From: Candidatus Pelearchaeum maunauluense
Lineage (GTDB): Archaea; Thermoproteota; Nitrososphaeria_A; Caldarchaeales; Caldarchaeaceae
Direction of reading: 5' to 3'
Assembly: GCA_030059675.1 (NCBI GenBank)
Contig: JANVYQ010000006.1
Coordinates: forward strand, 47,940 to 111,939
DNA length: 64,000 nucleotides
In this document: positions 8,875-17,745 of the stretch, piece after piece
How the letters are laid out: each line of letters opens with the position of its first letter
How positions within the stretch are numbered: the first letter of the stretch is position 1
Program-made: the position numbers and the translations under genes
Notes under the pieces: generated by a model
Seen by the model: the letters and a program-made list of their open reading frames with translations, nothing else
Database searches by the model: none
What the model was told of the DNA's origin: nothing

Positions 8875-10157
8875 TAACTGAGATAAGAAGAACATGTATT
8901 GATGGCGAGATAACCGTACCACCTAGCAAAAGCTATACCCACAGAGCAGTAGCTTTGGCGCTGCTGGCAGAAGGCGAATCCTATATAGAACGGCCACTAA
9001 TATCAACAGATACTGAAGCAACAATCCATGCAGCAAAACAGTTAGGAGCCAACATAAAGATGAAAGATAACTTACTCGTTACTACTGGGCGTAAACGCCT
9101 AAGATGCCCCGAAGACGTTATAAACGCAGAGAACTCTGGAACAACGCTACGTTTCTTCACCGCCATAGCTGCCTTGGCTGAAGCAGGTTATACTATCATA
9201 ACAGGCGACGAAAGCCTCAGACGACGGCCTATGGATGCTCTTTTGGGCGCTCTTACAAAGCTGGGAGTTAGCTGCTGGTCATCTAAGGGTGATGGAACTG
9301 CACCGATAATAGTTAGGGGAGGTGGTATAAGAGGTGGTGAGACCAGCATAATAGGCTGGCAGTCATCACAGTTCATCTCCGCAATACTCATAGCGGGACA
9401 GAGAGCAGATGGTATGATAACACTACGTGTGGGAGGTGAGCCAGTCTCCAAACCCTACATAGACGCAACAATCGCGATGATAGAGCGGTTTGAAGGATGT
9501 GTGGAGAGAAGCGGCTATACGCTCTACACTGTAGGGCATCAGAGAGAGCTTAAAGCAACTGAGTTTAGAGTCCCAGGAGACTTCAGCTCTGCTTCATTTC
9601 ACGTAGCCGCGGCATACCTGTCTGACGGTAGCGTTATGCTAAAGGGTCTGGATAAGAATCTACCCCAAGCTGACGCAGCTATTCTTGACATAGCGTCAAA
9701 GATGGGCGCTGATGTGAATTGGTTATCTGGTAAAGTAGTGGTTAAGGGAAGGGGTACTCGTAAGCCAATCGAGATAAAGCTACGCGACTCCCCTGACCTA
9801 TTGCCAGTGGTCGCTGTAATGGCTGCAGCCACACCTGGAACCAGCACCTTAAGAGACGTTGCACACGCACGCCTCAAGGAGAGCGACAGAATACAGATGA
9901 TAGCCAAAGAACTGACAAAGCTGGGCGTTAAAACTAAGATTCTCGAAGACGGCTTGGAAATAACTGGGCTGGAACAACCCGAAGGAGGTGTAACGATAGA
10001 CTCCCACAACGACCATAGGCTTTTCATGGCCTTTACCGTGCTTGGCCTAGCATGCAAGAGAGGACTACGAATAACTGGAGCAGAATCAGCTGGTGTCTCT
10101 TATCCAGGATTTATAAACGACCTAACTAAACTCGGCGCCGAAATCCGAACAATTTAG
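8871..10157 (+). CDS. aroA: 3-phosphoshikimate 1-carboxyvinyltransferase (EPSP synthase)
   Basis: VPPSKSYTHRAVALA, NAENSGTTLRF, LKESDRI. Confidence 0.93.
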   Translation: MITEIRRTCIDGEITVPPSKSYTHRAVALALLAEGESYIERPLISTDTEATIHAAKQLGANIKMKDNLLVTTGRKRLRCPEDVINAENSGTTLRFFTAIAALAEAGYTIITGDESLRRRPMDALLGALTKLGVSCWSSKGDGTAPIIVRGGGIRGGETSIIGWQSSQFISAILIAGQRADGMITLRVGGEPVSKPYIDATIAMIERFEGCVERSGYTLYTVGHQRELKATEFRVPGDFSSASFHVAAAYLSDGSVMLKGLDKNLPQADAAILDIASKMGADVNWLSGKVVVKGRGTRKPIEIKLRDSPDLLPVVAVMAAATPGTSTLRDVAHARLKESDRIQMIAKELTKLGVKTKILEDGLEITGLEQPEGGVTIDSHNDHRLFMAFTVLGLACKRGLRITGAESAGVSYPGFINDLTKLGAEIRTI

Positions 10158-10199
10158 GCTCAACTCTTATCCGTCCGCAAGCAACATGCTTAAAACAGC

Positions 10200-10448
10200 A
10201 TGGTGAAGCAGGCAGTAGTAGCAGATTATGACGATGCTGTAACAATAGCTAAACAATATGTTAAGGCAAGCTATAGGCGGGCATCAGATATACAGGTCAA
10301 ACGTGCGTGGATGGAGCCTCATTGGGAGGAGGGGCTGTGGATAGTTGAGCTCTCGTTCAAACATAGGCCTAAGCTGTTGTCAAGAGCTAAGCGCATTAAG
10401 CTGCGGCTGAGGATAGACCCTATATCAGGGGAGGTTAAGGGAGATTAA
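10200..10448 (+). CDS. Hypothetical protein
   Basis: ORF 82 aa. Confidence 0.5.
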   Translation: MVKQAVVADYDDAVTIAKQYVKASYRRASDIQVKRAWMEPHWEEGLWIVELSFKHRPKLLSRAKRIKLRLRIDPISGEVKGD

Positions 10449-10635
10449 GGATTTTAAAAGGAAGGTCGTAGGTTGCAAGTGGCTTATCTTGCTTCTTATC
10501 TTCTTATGTTAATTCCGCTAGGTTTGCGGGAGTTGCGGCTCCCTCTGCTTGCGGTTGGGCGCGCGGGTCTCCTATCTCCATAATTTGGATTTAAATACTC
10601 CCTGAAACATTCTGCCAGCGTTTGAGGTTGAAAGT

Positions 10636-10953
10636 GTGATGAGAGCGCGATACCTCCTCCCTCTTGGTCTGTTGATACTTGCGGCGTTTGCGCTTGTTCC
10701 AGCGAATGCGCAGGAGCAGCCTCAGCAGGCTGCCTTGACGGATTTCGGCTCTAAGGTTATGGCTGCTGCTATAGCCTTCTTCGGGGCAGCCATCGGAGCT
10801 GGCGTTGCTATAGGCCGCGCTGGTGCTGCCGCGATAGCAGCGGCTGTGGAGAGAGCGGAGGTCAGAACCTTTGCAATCGTCATAGTAGCTTTCGCAGAGG
10901 CTATCGCAATCTACGGCATAGTCATCGTGTTCTTCATACTGGGCGCTGGCTAG
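10636..10953 (+). CDS. atpK: A/V-type ATP synthase subunit K (proteolipid)
   Basis: Signal-like N-terminus, then AFFGAAIGAGVAIGRAGAAAIAAAVER and AFAEAIAIYGIVIVFFIL. Confidence 0.87.
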   Translation: MMRARYLLPLGLLILAAFALVPANAQEQPQQAALTDFGSKVMAAAIAFFGAAIGAGVAIGRAGAAAIAAAVERAEVRTFAIVIVAFAEAIAIYGIVIVFFILGAG

Positions 10954-10984
10954 CAAAATTCCAACAGATATTTTTCATAAATTA

Positions 10985-11863
10985 TTATCTTATGAAGTAG
11001 CTTGCACCATACGAGAGGTAAAAGAAAGAGAAGGCCGCGGCTAACGCGCTTTGCCATCTAAGTTTCTTAGCATAAGCTATGGCGGCGGTAAGCAGCAAGA
11101 CTGTAATAGTCTGGCTTATCACTAACAATACATCACGAATTATGAAGCTATACTCACCTGTCAATAAACCCAGCTTAAACACGCGGTCTAATATCGTAAC
11201 GCCTGGGAGTAGGCCCATGGGGAGGAACGCCGCCGTCATACATGCTAAGAAGCGGCCATGCTCGGCCAACACTGGGAGAATATTCTGAGATTTAAAATAT
11301 GTGCTTAGTTTTGAAGAATGAGCTTTCCCACCCAGAAGCCAGCTAACAAACGATAAATAAGCATGTGCAGCTATTAAGGTAAACAGGAGCTTCAAACCGA
11401 AGAGCTGGAGAGAAAAAATGTCAGGTCTTACTGCATGAAGTAAAACAAGGTCGTACCGCGCATTAACTAGAAGAAGTGTTATGAGAGCTATTGATGTTCC
11501 TCCCACTATGGCTGAAGCGCCTGTGTTCTCGTATATTGGTGAGAATAACCATACAGGGAAAAAGATGTTACTGAGGGTTGTGATTATCTTGTTTGGTGGC
11601 TTAATTGTAGCGGTATCGGGAGACTGTTGGGTAACTACCCTATAGATTCTCTCACCCTGTTCTGTCAGCATGTAGTTTCTTCTTTGGTCCTGTGTTATCA
11701 GCGGCGCGAGTTGGCGTAGGTTATAGTATAGAGAGCCCGTACTTATTCCCAGCTTCTCCTTGAGGGATGTGGCACTTATCCGTCCAGCCTCACCCACCGC
11801 GAGTAGTATGCGGCGTCTTACCTTATGTCTTACCAGCCAAAGTAGTTCTTCAGCGGACATCAA
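10985..11863 (-). CDS. Winged-HTH transcriptional regulator with a multi-pass membrane domain
   Basis: ISATSLKEKLGISTGSLYYNLRQLAPLI followed by several hydrophobic segments. Confidence 0.65.
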   Translation of the reverse strand: MMSAEELLWLVRHKVRRRILLAVGEAGRISATSLKEKLGISTGSLYYNLRQLAPLITQDQRRNYMLTEQGERIYRVVTQQSPDTATIKPPNKIITTLSNIFFPVWLFSPIYENTGASAIVGGTSIALITLLLVNARYDLVLLHAVRPDIFSLQLFGLKLLFTLIAAHAYLSFVSWLLGGKAHSSKLSTYFKSQNILPVLAEHGRFLACMTAAFLPMGLLPGVTILDRVFKLGLLTGEYSFIIRDVLLVISQTITVLLLTAAIAYAKKLRWQSALAAAFSFFYLSYGASYFIR

Positions 11864-11894
11864 GCAACACCCCTATCGTCTTGATAATAGGCAT

Positions 11895-11935
11895 CCAACC
11901 TACGCGCATCCCCTCCACTCTGCGTGGGTGGTTGG
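11895..11935. other. Imperfect inverted repeat/hairpin in intergenic region
   Basis: ccaacc-ta-cgcgca ... tgcgtg-ggt-ggttgg. Confidence 0.35.
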
Positions 11936-12205
11936 CTGCCCTAGCCATGTCGCTCTCCTCTTATTATTAAATTCTCCCTCCGCTGCAAACCCGTATAGAG
12001 CTACGTAATATCCGCTAGAAATACATCCAGCTCAACCAACGCCGCGTAGTGTTTCAGAGGAAATAGAAAATCCACTTCCACTAGATTAGAGTCCCTTGCA
12101 TGTTTGTTCAACAAGTTAGAACGGCCAGTCCCATAATCCTGCTCTTGAGACGCTGGGGCGGGATGACCACTTATATACTGATGGCTGAATAAGGCATTTA
12201 GAGGC

Positions 12206-12781
12206 ATGGGGTTAGGGATGTTGTGGAGTGAGGATGCCGTAACATTTAGGGGCTTCATAAGGAAAAGCGGGAATAGCCTAGTCATAACTATACCCGCAGA
12301 GCTATCGCAGCGTTTTCTCCTAAGGGAGGGTCAGGAGTTTATAATCTTCGGCATGAGTAGGAGAAACCCAGACTTTGAAGGCGCACTCCAGATATACCTA
12401 GGATACTTCACGGTGTATGAGAAAGCGCCCACCGCGCTAATCAAGATACGCGACAAGCAGGTGGATTTAGATAGAGTAGAACAAGTGGCCAAACGCTATG
12501 GTGCAAGCAGAATATTGAGCGAAGGAGTAGAAGACGGTGAGACAAAACTAAAGATAGTTTTCGGAGGTATAGAGAATGGTGTTGTAAGGCGGCCAAAAAC
12601 TATGGACGAGGTTAATACGCTAATCCCCCGCATAATCCGTGCTTTAGAGGAAGATGGTTATCAAGCATCTTTGAAGGAGGTTAAAGAGGAGATATTCGAG
12701 TGGCATGAGATAGACCCTGCTACCATCTCAAAAGCTCCTACGCGGTTTGGTGAGAGTATTCGGTGGAAGTGGGAGACCTAA
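12206..12781 (+). CDS. AbrB/SpoVT-like DNA-binding domain protein
   Basis: RGFIRKSGNSLVITIPAELSQRFLLREGQEF. Confidence 0.7.
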   Translation: MGLGMLWSEDAVTFRGFIRKSGNSLVITIPAELSQRFLLREGQEFIIFGMSRRNPDFEGALQIYLGYFTVYEKAPTALIKIRDKQVDLDRVEQVAKRYGASRILSEGVEDGETKLKIVFGGIENGVVRRPKTMDEVNTLIPRIIRALEEDGYQASLKEVKEEIFEWHEIDPATISKAPTRFGESIRWKWET

Positions 12782-13977
12782 ACTAGGTGGCGCGAGTTTT
12801 TCCTAATTTTCTCAATAGCCCTAGCTATGTCTTCCAGCTCCTCACGTTCAGCAAGTAGAACATTCTGGGGAATCCACACGGCCTCCTCGCGTGATGCCTG
12901 CTCCGTATTGGTTAGAATCAATTCTCTCGGAGTTTGCGCCGATTCTAAAATCTCATCCCATAGAAACCCGTAAGAGTATAGTGGCTTATAGCCAGCGCTG
13001 CATGGTATTCCCTCAGCCCTTAGAGCCTCGACAAAACGTTCCTTACCGACGCCGTTGAACTCCTCGCGCCTATACTTGAATATGAATAGATGATACGCGT
13101 GGGATGTTACGTAATTTGGTCTTCTTAGCGGCTCTACACCAGGTATGCTCTCAAGAAGATGTGTTAGATATTTAGCGTTCTCTTCGCGTTTTTTCATAAG
13201 TTTGGGCAGTCTTCTTAGTTGTGCGAGAAGTACCGCCGCTTGGAATTCAGTCATTCTGAAATTCCAGCCATATCTAACGTGTTCATACCAGCCTCTCCGC
13301 CTATCGCGGCCTACGTTATGATACGACCACGCCAGCTCTGCGATTTCTTCGTTATTTGTAGTTATGAATCCTCCCTCTCCTGCGGTCATGTTCTTGCTTT
13401 GATAGAAGCTAAACGCCCCCGCGTCGCCAATGCTCCCAACACGTCTAGAGAGCCACTCAGCACCGTGAGCCTGGGCAGCATCCTCAAGAACTCTAAGACC
13501 ATACTCGGCGGCAAGCTTCAGAATCTTAGACATATCTGCTGGACATCCTGCTAAATGAACGGGAATTATACAACGTGTCTTAGGAGTTATTCTATTCTCA
13601 GCATCCTCCGCTGATAGCGTGTAAGTCTCTGGCTCTATATCAGCAAATATGGGCACGGCTCCCGCGTCTATCACAGCGGTAGCAGTTGCTAGAAACGTAT
13701 ATGATGGTATTATTACGTGGTCGCCGCGCTTTACTCCTAATGCCTTTAGAGCTATGAGAAGAGCTGTAGAGCCGCTGGTGCACGCTAGGCCATATTTGGC
13801 ATGTTGGAAGGAAGCAAACTCGCGCTCAAACACTGCTAGCTTAGCCCCACCAACGCTCCAATAACCGCTTCTAAGCGCATCAAGTAGTTCCCGTTCTTCC
13901 TCAGCACCAAAAAGGGGCCATCGCGGGAAGGGCTTGATGCGCGTCGGCTCCCCACCAAGAAGTGCCAGCTCACTCAA
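12778..13977 (-). CDS. DegT/DnrJ/EryC1/StrS family aminotransferase
   Basis: TSGSTALLIALKALGVKRGDHVIIPSYTFLATATAV; EDAAQAHGAEW; FSFYQSKNMTAGEGG. Confidence 0.92.
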   Translation of the reverse strand: MSELALLGGEPTRIKPFPRWPLFGAEEERELLDALRSGYWSVGGAKLAVFEREFASFQHAKYGLACTSGSTALLIALKALGVKRGDHVIIPSYTFLATATAVIDAGAVPIFADIEPETYTLSAEDAENRITPKTRCIIPVHLAGCPADMSKILKLAAEYGLRVLEDAAQAHGAEWLSRRVGSIGDAGAFSFYQSKNMTAGEGGFITTNNEEIAELAWSYHNVGRDRRRGWYEHVRYGWNFRMTEFQAAVLLAQLRRLPKLMKKREENAKYLTHLLESIPGVEPLRRPNYVTSHAYHLFIFKYRREEFNGVGKERFVEALRAEGIPCSAGYKPLYSYGFLWDEILESAQTPRELILTNTEQASREEAVWIPQNVLLAEREELEDIARAIEKIRKNSRHLV

Positions 13978-13979
13978 AC

Positions 13980-16742
13980 CTACTCTATGACAATTATGTC
14001 ATTATAATAGTATTTCCTACGCCTCCTCCTAACAACAAATACTATAAGAGTTATCACCAATAGTAAAATTGAAACAACTAGTATCATGATGATAATCTGC
14101 CAACCTGAGAAGGGAACTCCGAACAGCTCTAGATAAACTGGCATAACAATATTTACAGAACCCGTTTCAGTCCATTCGGGTCCTATCTCATGATTCTCCA
14201 AAAGCCCCTTATATTCTACATTGATGGAGAGTTTCCGTGCTGGCACTTCTCCAATAGTTATTACACCGTCTTTGCCTGTTGTATCGGCAAACCTTGCTCC
14301 ATCAACCTTAACCTTAACAGTAGCGCCTGATAAGGGCTGACCTCTCTCACCCATAACATACACGGACAAGGGCGCCAGAGGGATATGCACAATAGCTACA
14401 ACAGGCTTATCCACCTCAAGCACATTACCCAGCCCTAGCTCAATGCCATAAACTTCCGCACTCTCAATAACCCAAGAACCAGCTTGAAGCCACTCCGAGT
14501 AAGGAGGCTGCAATTCAATACTTGCATCATCGCGTTTTAATGTTATTATTATGTTAAGCTTCTCTGGAAGCTCCTGGCCCCTGAGATCAACCAGCCTAAG
14601 TGAAGTCAAGTATTCTTCTATCCAATTTACGTGCGTTTCAATAGGGCTTGATATTGTTAGCGTTATGTTCTGCCCTTGCTCCACGTATCCTGTCCATCCA
14701 GCGAAGACGAGTCTATGCAGGGGTGATAGCTGAAGTATTGATGGAACAGATATCTCTAACTCCTCACCAGCATCCATCCATTTATCAATAGAGAATGCTG
14801 GCGTGGCGTTAACTATTACGCGATACTGCGTAACCCACCTAGCTTCTATGAGCTTAGGAGAATCTACCACTACCTCTATCTCCGTGCTAGTGGCGTTGAT
14901 ATCGCCGCTCCAGCCGCGGAAAACGAGCCTCTCACCAACTTCAACAGGTATAGTCTGCTCTGTTATAGTTATAGTGAGTCTAGTATTAGCATCGTACCAA
15001 CCACTCTTCACGCTCGCTAAAGGCTCGCGTATATCCACATAGTATTGCTTCTTCCAGAAAGCGGTAAGTGTGATGGGCTGGTTTATTGTAACCTCCAACA
15101 ACGGCTGGATAAAACTACTCTCCAGCCACCCACTAAAGACATATCTCGTGGCGTTCCCATAATCAGCAACAAGCATCGCCGGGTCTACGCCGATGACTAC
15201 ACTGGTCCCCTCATCATGCCAACCCGCGCCAACAGGCCTTCCAAATGGTGTATCTATTGTAACGCGGTACTGACGTTTAAAGAAAACCTCAACCAACATA
15301 TCATCAGCAACATTTATCATTATCTCGTTTGACTCCGTCCTCTCACCATTAACCACCCAGTATAGGAATACGTAGCGAGAGGAGTCGTTTTCTGGAATTA
15401 TGTCGGGTACACTTAGTATGTACTTTCCTTTTGGAAGGTTTATGTCAGCTATGCCGTCGGCGTTAACTGTGTATATTGTTCCGTTTATTCTTATGTTTAT
15501 TCCTGGAATGTTTGATACGAGCTTTAACTCATAGGTTATTACGCCATATTCTATGCTAACCGTAAATGTTGTTAAAGTTTTGGAGATTATCTTTATGGTT
15601 ATCTGACGTTGTTCATCCACATATTTCTCACCAACATCTAATGCTGCGTTATTGAGAGACTGGCCGCTCTTTCTGACTACCTTAACTATCCCGCCCCCGC
15701 TTGGTTTTGATTCATCCACAACTAATATCAGCACGCCAGCAGAGGGAAGATAACGGTCATATCCTATCTTCTTCCTCAGCTCAATCAAGTAATAGAAACT
15801 ACTTGTTATGGGGATTTTGATTGCAGCCATGCCGTCGCCTGTTTCCAGTGGTGATAGCGTAATTACGGCGGATTCGCCGCGGGTTACTGTTCTCACACGC
15901 TCATCCGCGAGCCAGCCCAGCTTAATCTTGCCCCAACTCGTTAAATGTGCGGGAGAGCTTCCACGGGCAGAAAGGGGGCCGTTCCAAGAGCCTGCCGCCA
16001 TTAAATCCCATGGGCCTACAAAGTTGTCTGGCTCATCCCGTTGTGCAGTGTTATAAAGGTCTGGAAGCCCTATAAGATGACCAACTTCATGAGCCCACGT
16101 CCCCATCGGGCTGTATATGCTAACTATCCCAACAGCATCTATGCTAGTCTCCTCACCCGACGGAAGTCTAAGACCACACGATAGACGAGGACTATAATAT
16201 GCGCTAGACCAAATATCATACTCATTACCAGTCATCGCTTGGTCATTTCTAGCATGTACGATGATGAAGTAATCATATGCTCTAAGATCAAATAATGGGT
16301 CAGCGAGTTGGAATGCTTCATTTATCAGCTGGCAGAGACGGGCATCTATAGACGAGCCTATGTCGTCTCCATAGTAGGTAGATGATTGGCTAACTGTTAT
16401 CCACGTATCAGGCCTAACTATATCTGTCGTGAATACGCCGTAAGAGACTTCCAGCCAATAGTCGGCCATTCTTTCGCCAGAGGAAACTGCTTCATTAAGC
16501 GAGGTTGGTGTGGGTATATCTGGGAAATCCACGGGTATCACCAATACTCTCCTAGTCCCGTACACTGCATTAAGCTGAATCCCAGCCTGTTCAGAACGTT
16601 CCACGTAATCTGGTTGATTTGGCTCCAAGTTCTGGATGGCGGCGGAAACGGAATAGACAGAAAAATATACAACAACAGTAAAAATAGTTAACGTGAGTAG
16701 TAAAAACCTGCTTAGCGGAATGCCGTTAGGGTGGTGAAGCAT
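13980..16742 (-). CDS. M6-family metalloprotease domain surface protein with tandem repeats and C-terminal TM anchor
   Basis: HEVGHLIGLPDLYN zinc motif; repeats with F(S/R/A)GW; C-terminal IIIMILVVSILLLVITLIVFVVRRRRRK. Confidence 0.85.
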   Translation of the reverse strand: MLHHPNGIPLSRFLLLTLTIFTVVVYFSVYSVSAAIQNLEPNQPDYVERSEQAGIQLNAVYGTRRVLVIPVDFPDIPTPTSLNEAVSSGERMADYWLEVSYGVFTTDIVRPDTWITVSQSSTYYGDDIGSSIDARLCQLINEAFQLADPLFDLRAYDYFIIVHARNDQAMTGNEYDIWSSAYYSPRLSCGLRLPSGEETSIDAVGIVSIYSPMGTWAHEVGHLIGLPDLYNTAQRDEPDNFVGPWDLMAAGSWNGPLSARGSSPAHLTSWGKIKLGWLADERVRTVTRGESAVITLSPLETGDGMAAIKIPITSSFYYLIELRKKIGYDRYLPSAGVLILVVDESKPSGGGIVKVVRKSGQSLNNAALDVGEKYVDEQRQITIKIISKTLTTFTVSIEYGVITYELKLVSNIPGINIRINGTIYTVNADGIADINLPKGKYILSVPDIIPENDSSRYVFLYWVVNGERTESNEIMINVADDMLVEVFFKRQYRVTIDTPFGRPVGAGWHDEGTSVVIGVDPAMLVADYGNATRYVFSGWLESSFIQPLLEVTINQPITLTAFWKKQYYVDIREPLASVKSGWYDANTRLTITITEQTIPVEVGERLVFRGWSGDINATSTEIEVVVDSPKLIEARWVTQYRVIVNATPAFSIDKWMDAGEELEISVPSILQLSPLHRLVFAGWTGYVEQGQNITLTISSPIETHVNWIEEYLTSLRLVDLRGQELPEKLNIIITLKRDDASIELQPPYSEWLQAGSWVIESAEVYGIELGLGNVLEVDKPVVAIVHIPLAPLSVYVMGERGQPLSGATVKVKVDGARFADTTGKDGVITIGEVPARKLSINVEYKGLLENHEIGPEWTETGSVNIVMPVYLELFGVPFSGWQIIIMILVVSILLLVITLIVFVVRRRRRKYYYNDIIVIE

Positions 16743-16917
16743 TTAGCCAATCCCTCAACCAGTTCCAGTTCTTAACGTTTGTCAAGAATAAATAAAGATA
16801 AGACCTCCCCGCCCTCGCGCATTTTGTTATTTTCGCGTAGAGTGTTGAATTTTCTCGGAACTAAGCGAATAAATATTCTATGAGGACTTTTATCTTCCAC
16901 CCGCTTGGTGAGAAACT

Positions 16918-17234
16918 ATGGTTGACGAGATAATTCTGCTAGGTCTTACTCTTGCGGCTCTAATAGTTCAATTAATGGGTGGCCTCGTAGTTCTGTTATT
17001 TATAGAATAACTAAACGGCATAGACTAAAGCTGAAATATCTAACACCATTTATATTAGTCTCAGGCTGGTCTGAGATAAAGGGCAATATAACGTTCTTCC
17101 ATCTACTCATAACGGAAGGTATATTATTCACACTCCTCATAGTAATTAACGCGTTGGACTTGCTGATTTATACGGGCATATATAGCCGTCTCTTGGCCCT
17201 GGCGATAGCTATGACTATGTTTTATGCGCTCTAA
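16918..17234 (+). CDS. Putative small membrane protein, apparent single-base frameshift near 17000
   Basis: ATG 16918 MVDEIILLGLTLAALIVQLMGGLVVLLF, then the next frame gives YRITKRHRLKLKYLTPFILV...AMTMFYAL to TAA 17232-17234. Confidence 0.4.
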
Positions 17235-17348
17235 ATAGTTTATAGAGAGGTAAGCCGGCTCTCAAAGACCGCTAAGGTGGCTGTTGGCTTGTGAATGTGG
17301 CGAGAGATTTAAATTAAACACCAAAAGTGCTGTGGAGAGGGGAAGAAT

Positions 17349-17741
17349 ATGAGTAAGCCTGTTGACCTCGGCTCGCTTAAGGAGGGGCATAACATAGTGA
17401 TTGATGGCGAGCCATGTAGGATTGTGGAGTTGGAGAAGAGCAAGCCCGGGAAGCATGGCTCTGCTAAGATAAGGTTGGTGGCGATAGGGATATTTGACGA
17501 GGTGAAGAGGAGCTACGTAGGGCCTGCTGATAGCAAGGTAGAAGTTCCCATAGTAGAGAAGAAGAGTGGCCAGGTTGTATCCGTTTCAGACGATAGTGTA
17601 AGCGTTATGGATAACGAATCTCTCCAGATAGTTGAGATACCCATGCCCAAAGACGAGAATCTACGTGCCAAGGTAGAGCCAGGAGTAACCGTAGAATATT
17701 GGACAATAATGAATAGACATATGTTGGTCAACGTTAAGTAA
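17349..17741 (+). CDS. eif5A: Translation initiation factor aIF5A
   Basis: SKPGKHGSAKIRLVAIGIFD hypusination-loop context. Confidence 0.93.
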   Translation: MSKPVDLGSLKEGHNIVIDGEPCRIVELEKSKPGKHGSAKIRLVAIGIFDEVKRSYVGPADSKVEVPIVEKKSGQVVSVSDDSVSVMDNESLQIVEIPMPKDENLRAKVEPGVTVEYWTIMNRHMLVNVK

Positions 17742-17745
17742 GTAT

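Noticed and set aside
10633-10645. GTGATGA matching a C-box at the atpK start
   Set aside because: It is the tandem GTG-ATG start of atpK; no CTGA at guide distance and no C'/D' pair.
16743-17348. tRNA or rRNA genes in intergenic gaps
   Set aside because: No T-loop plus acceptor-stem combination was recognised by eye here or in other gaps; tRNAscan-SE would be decisive.
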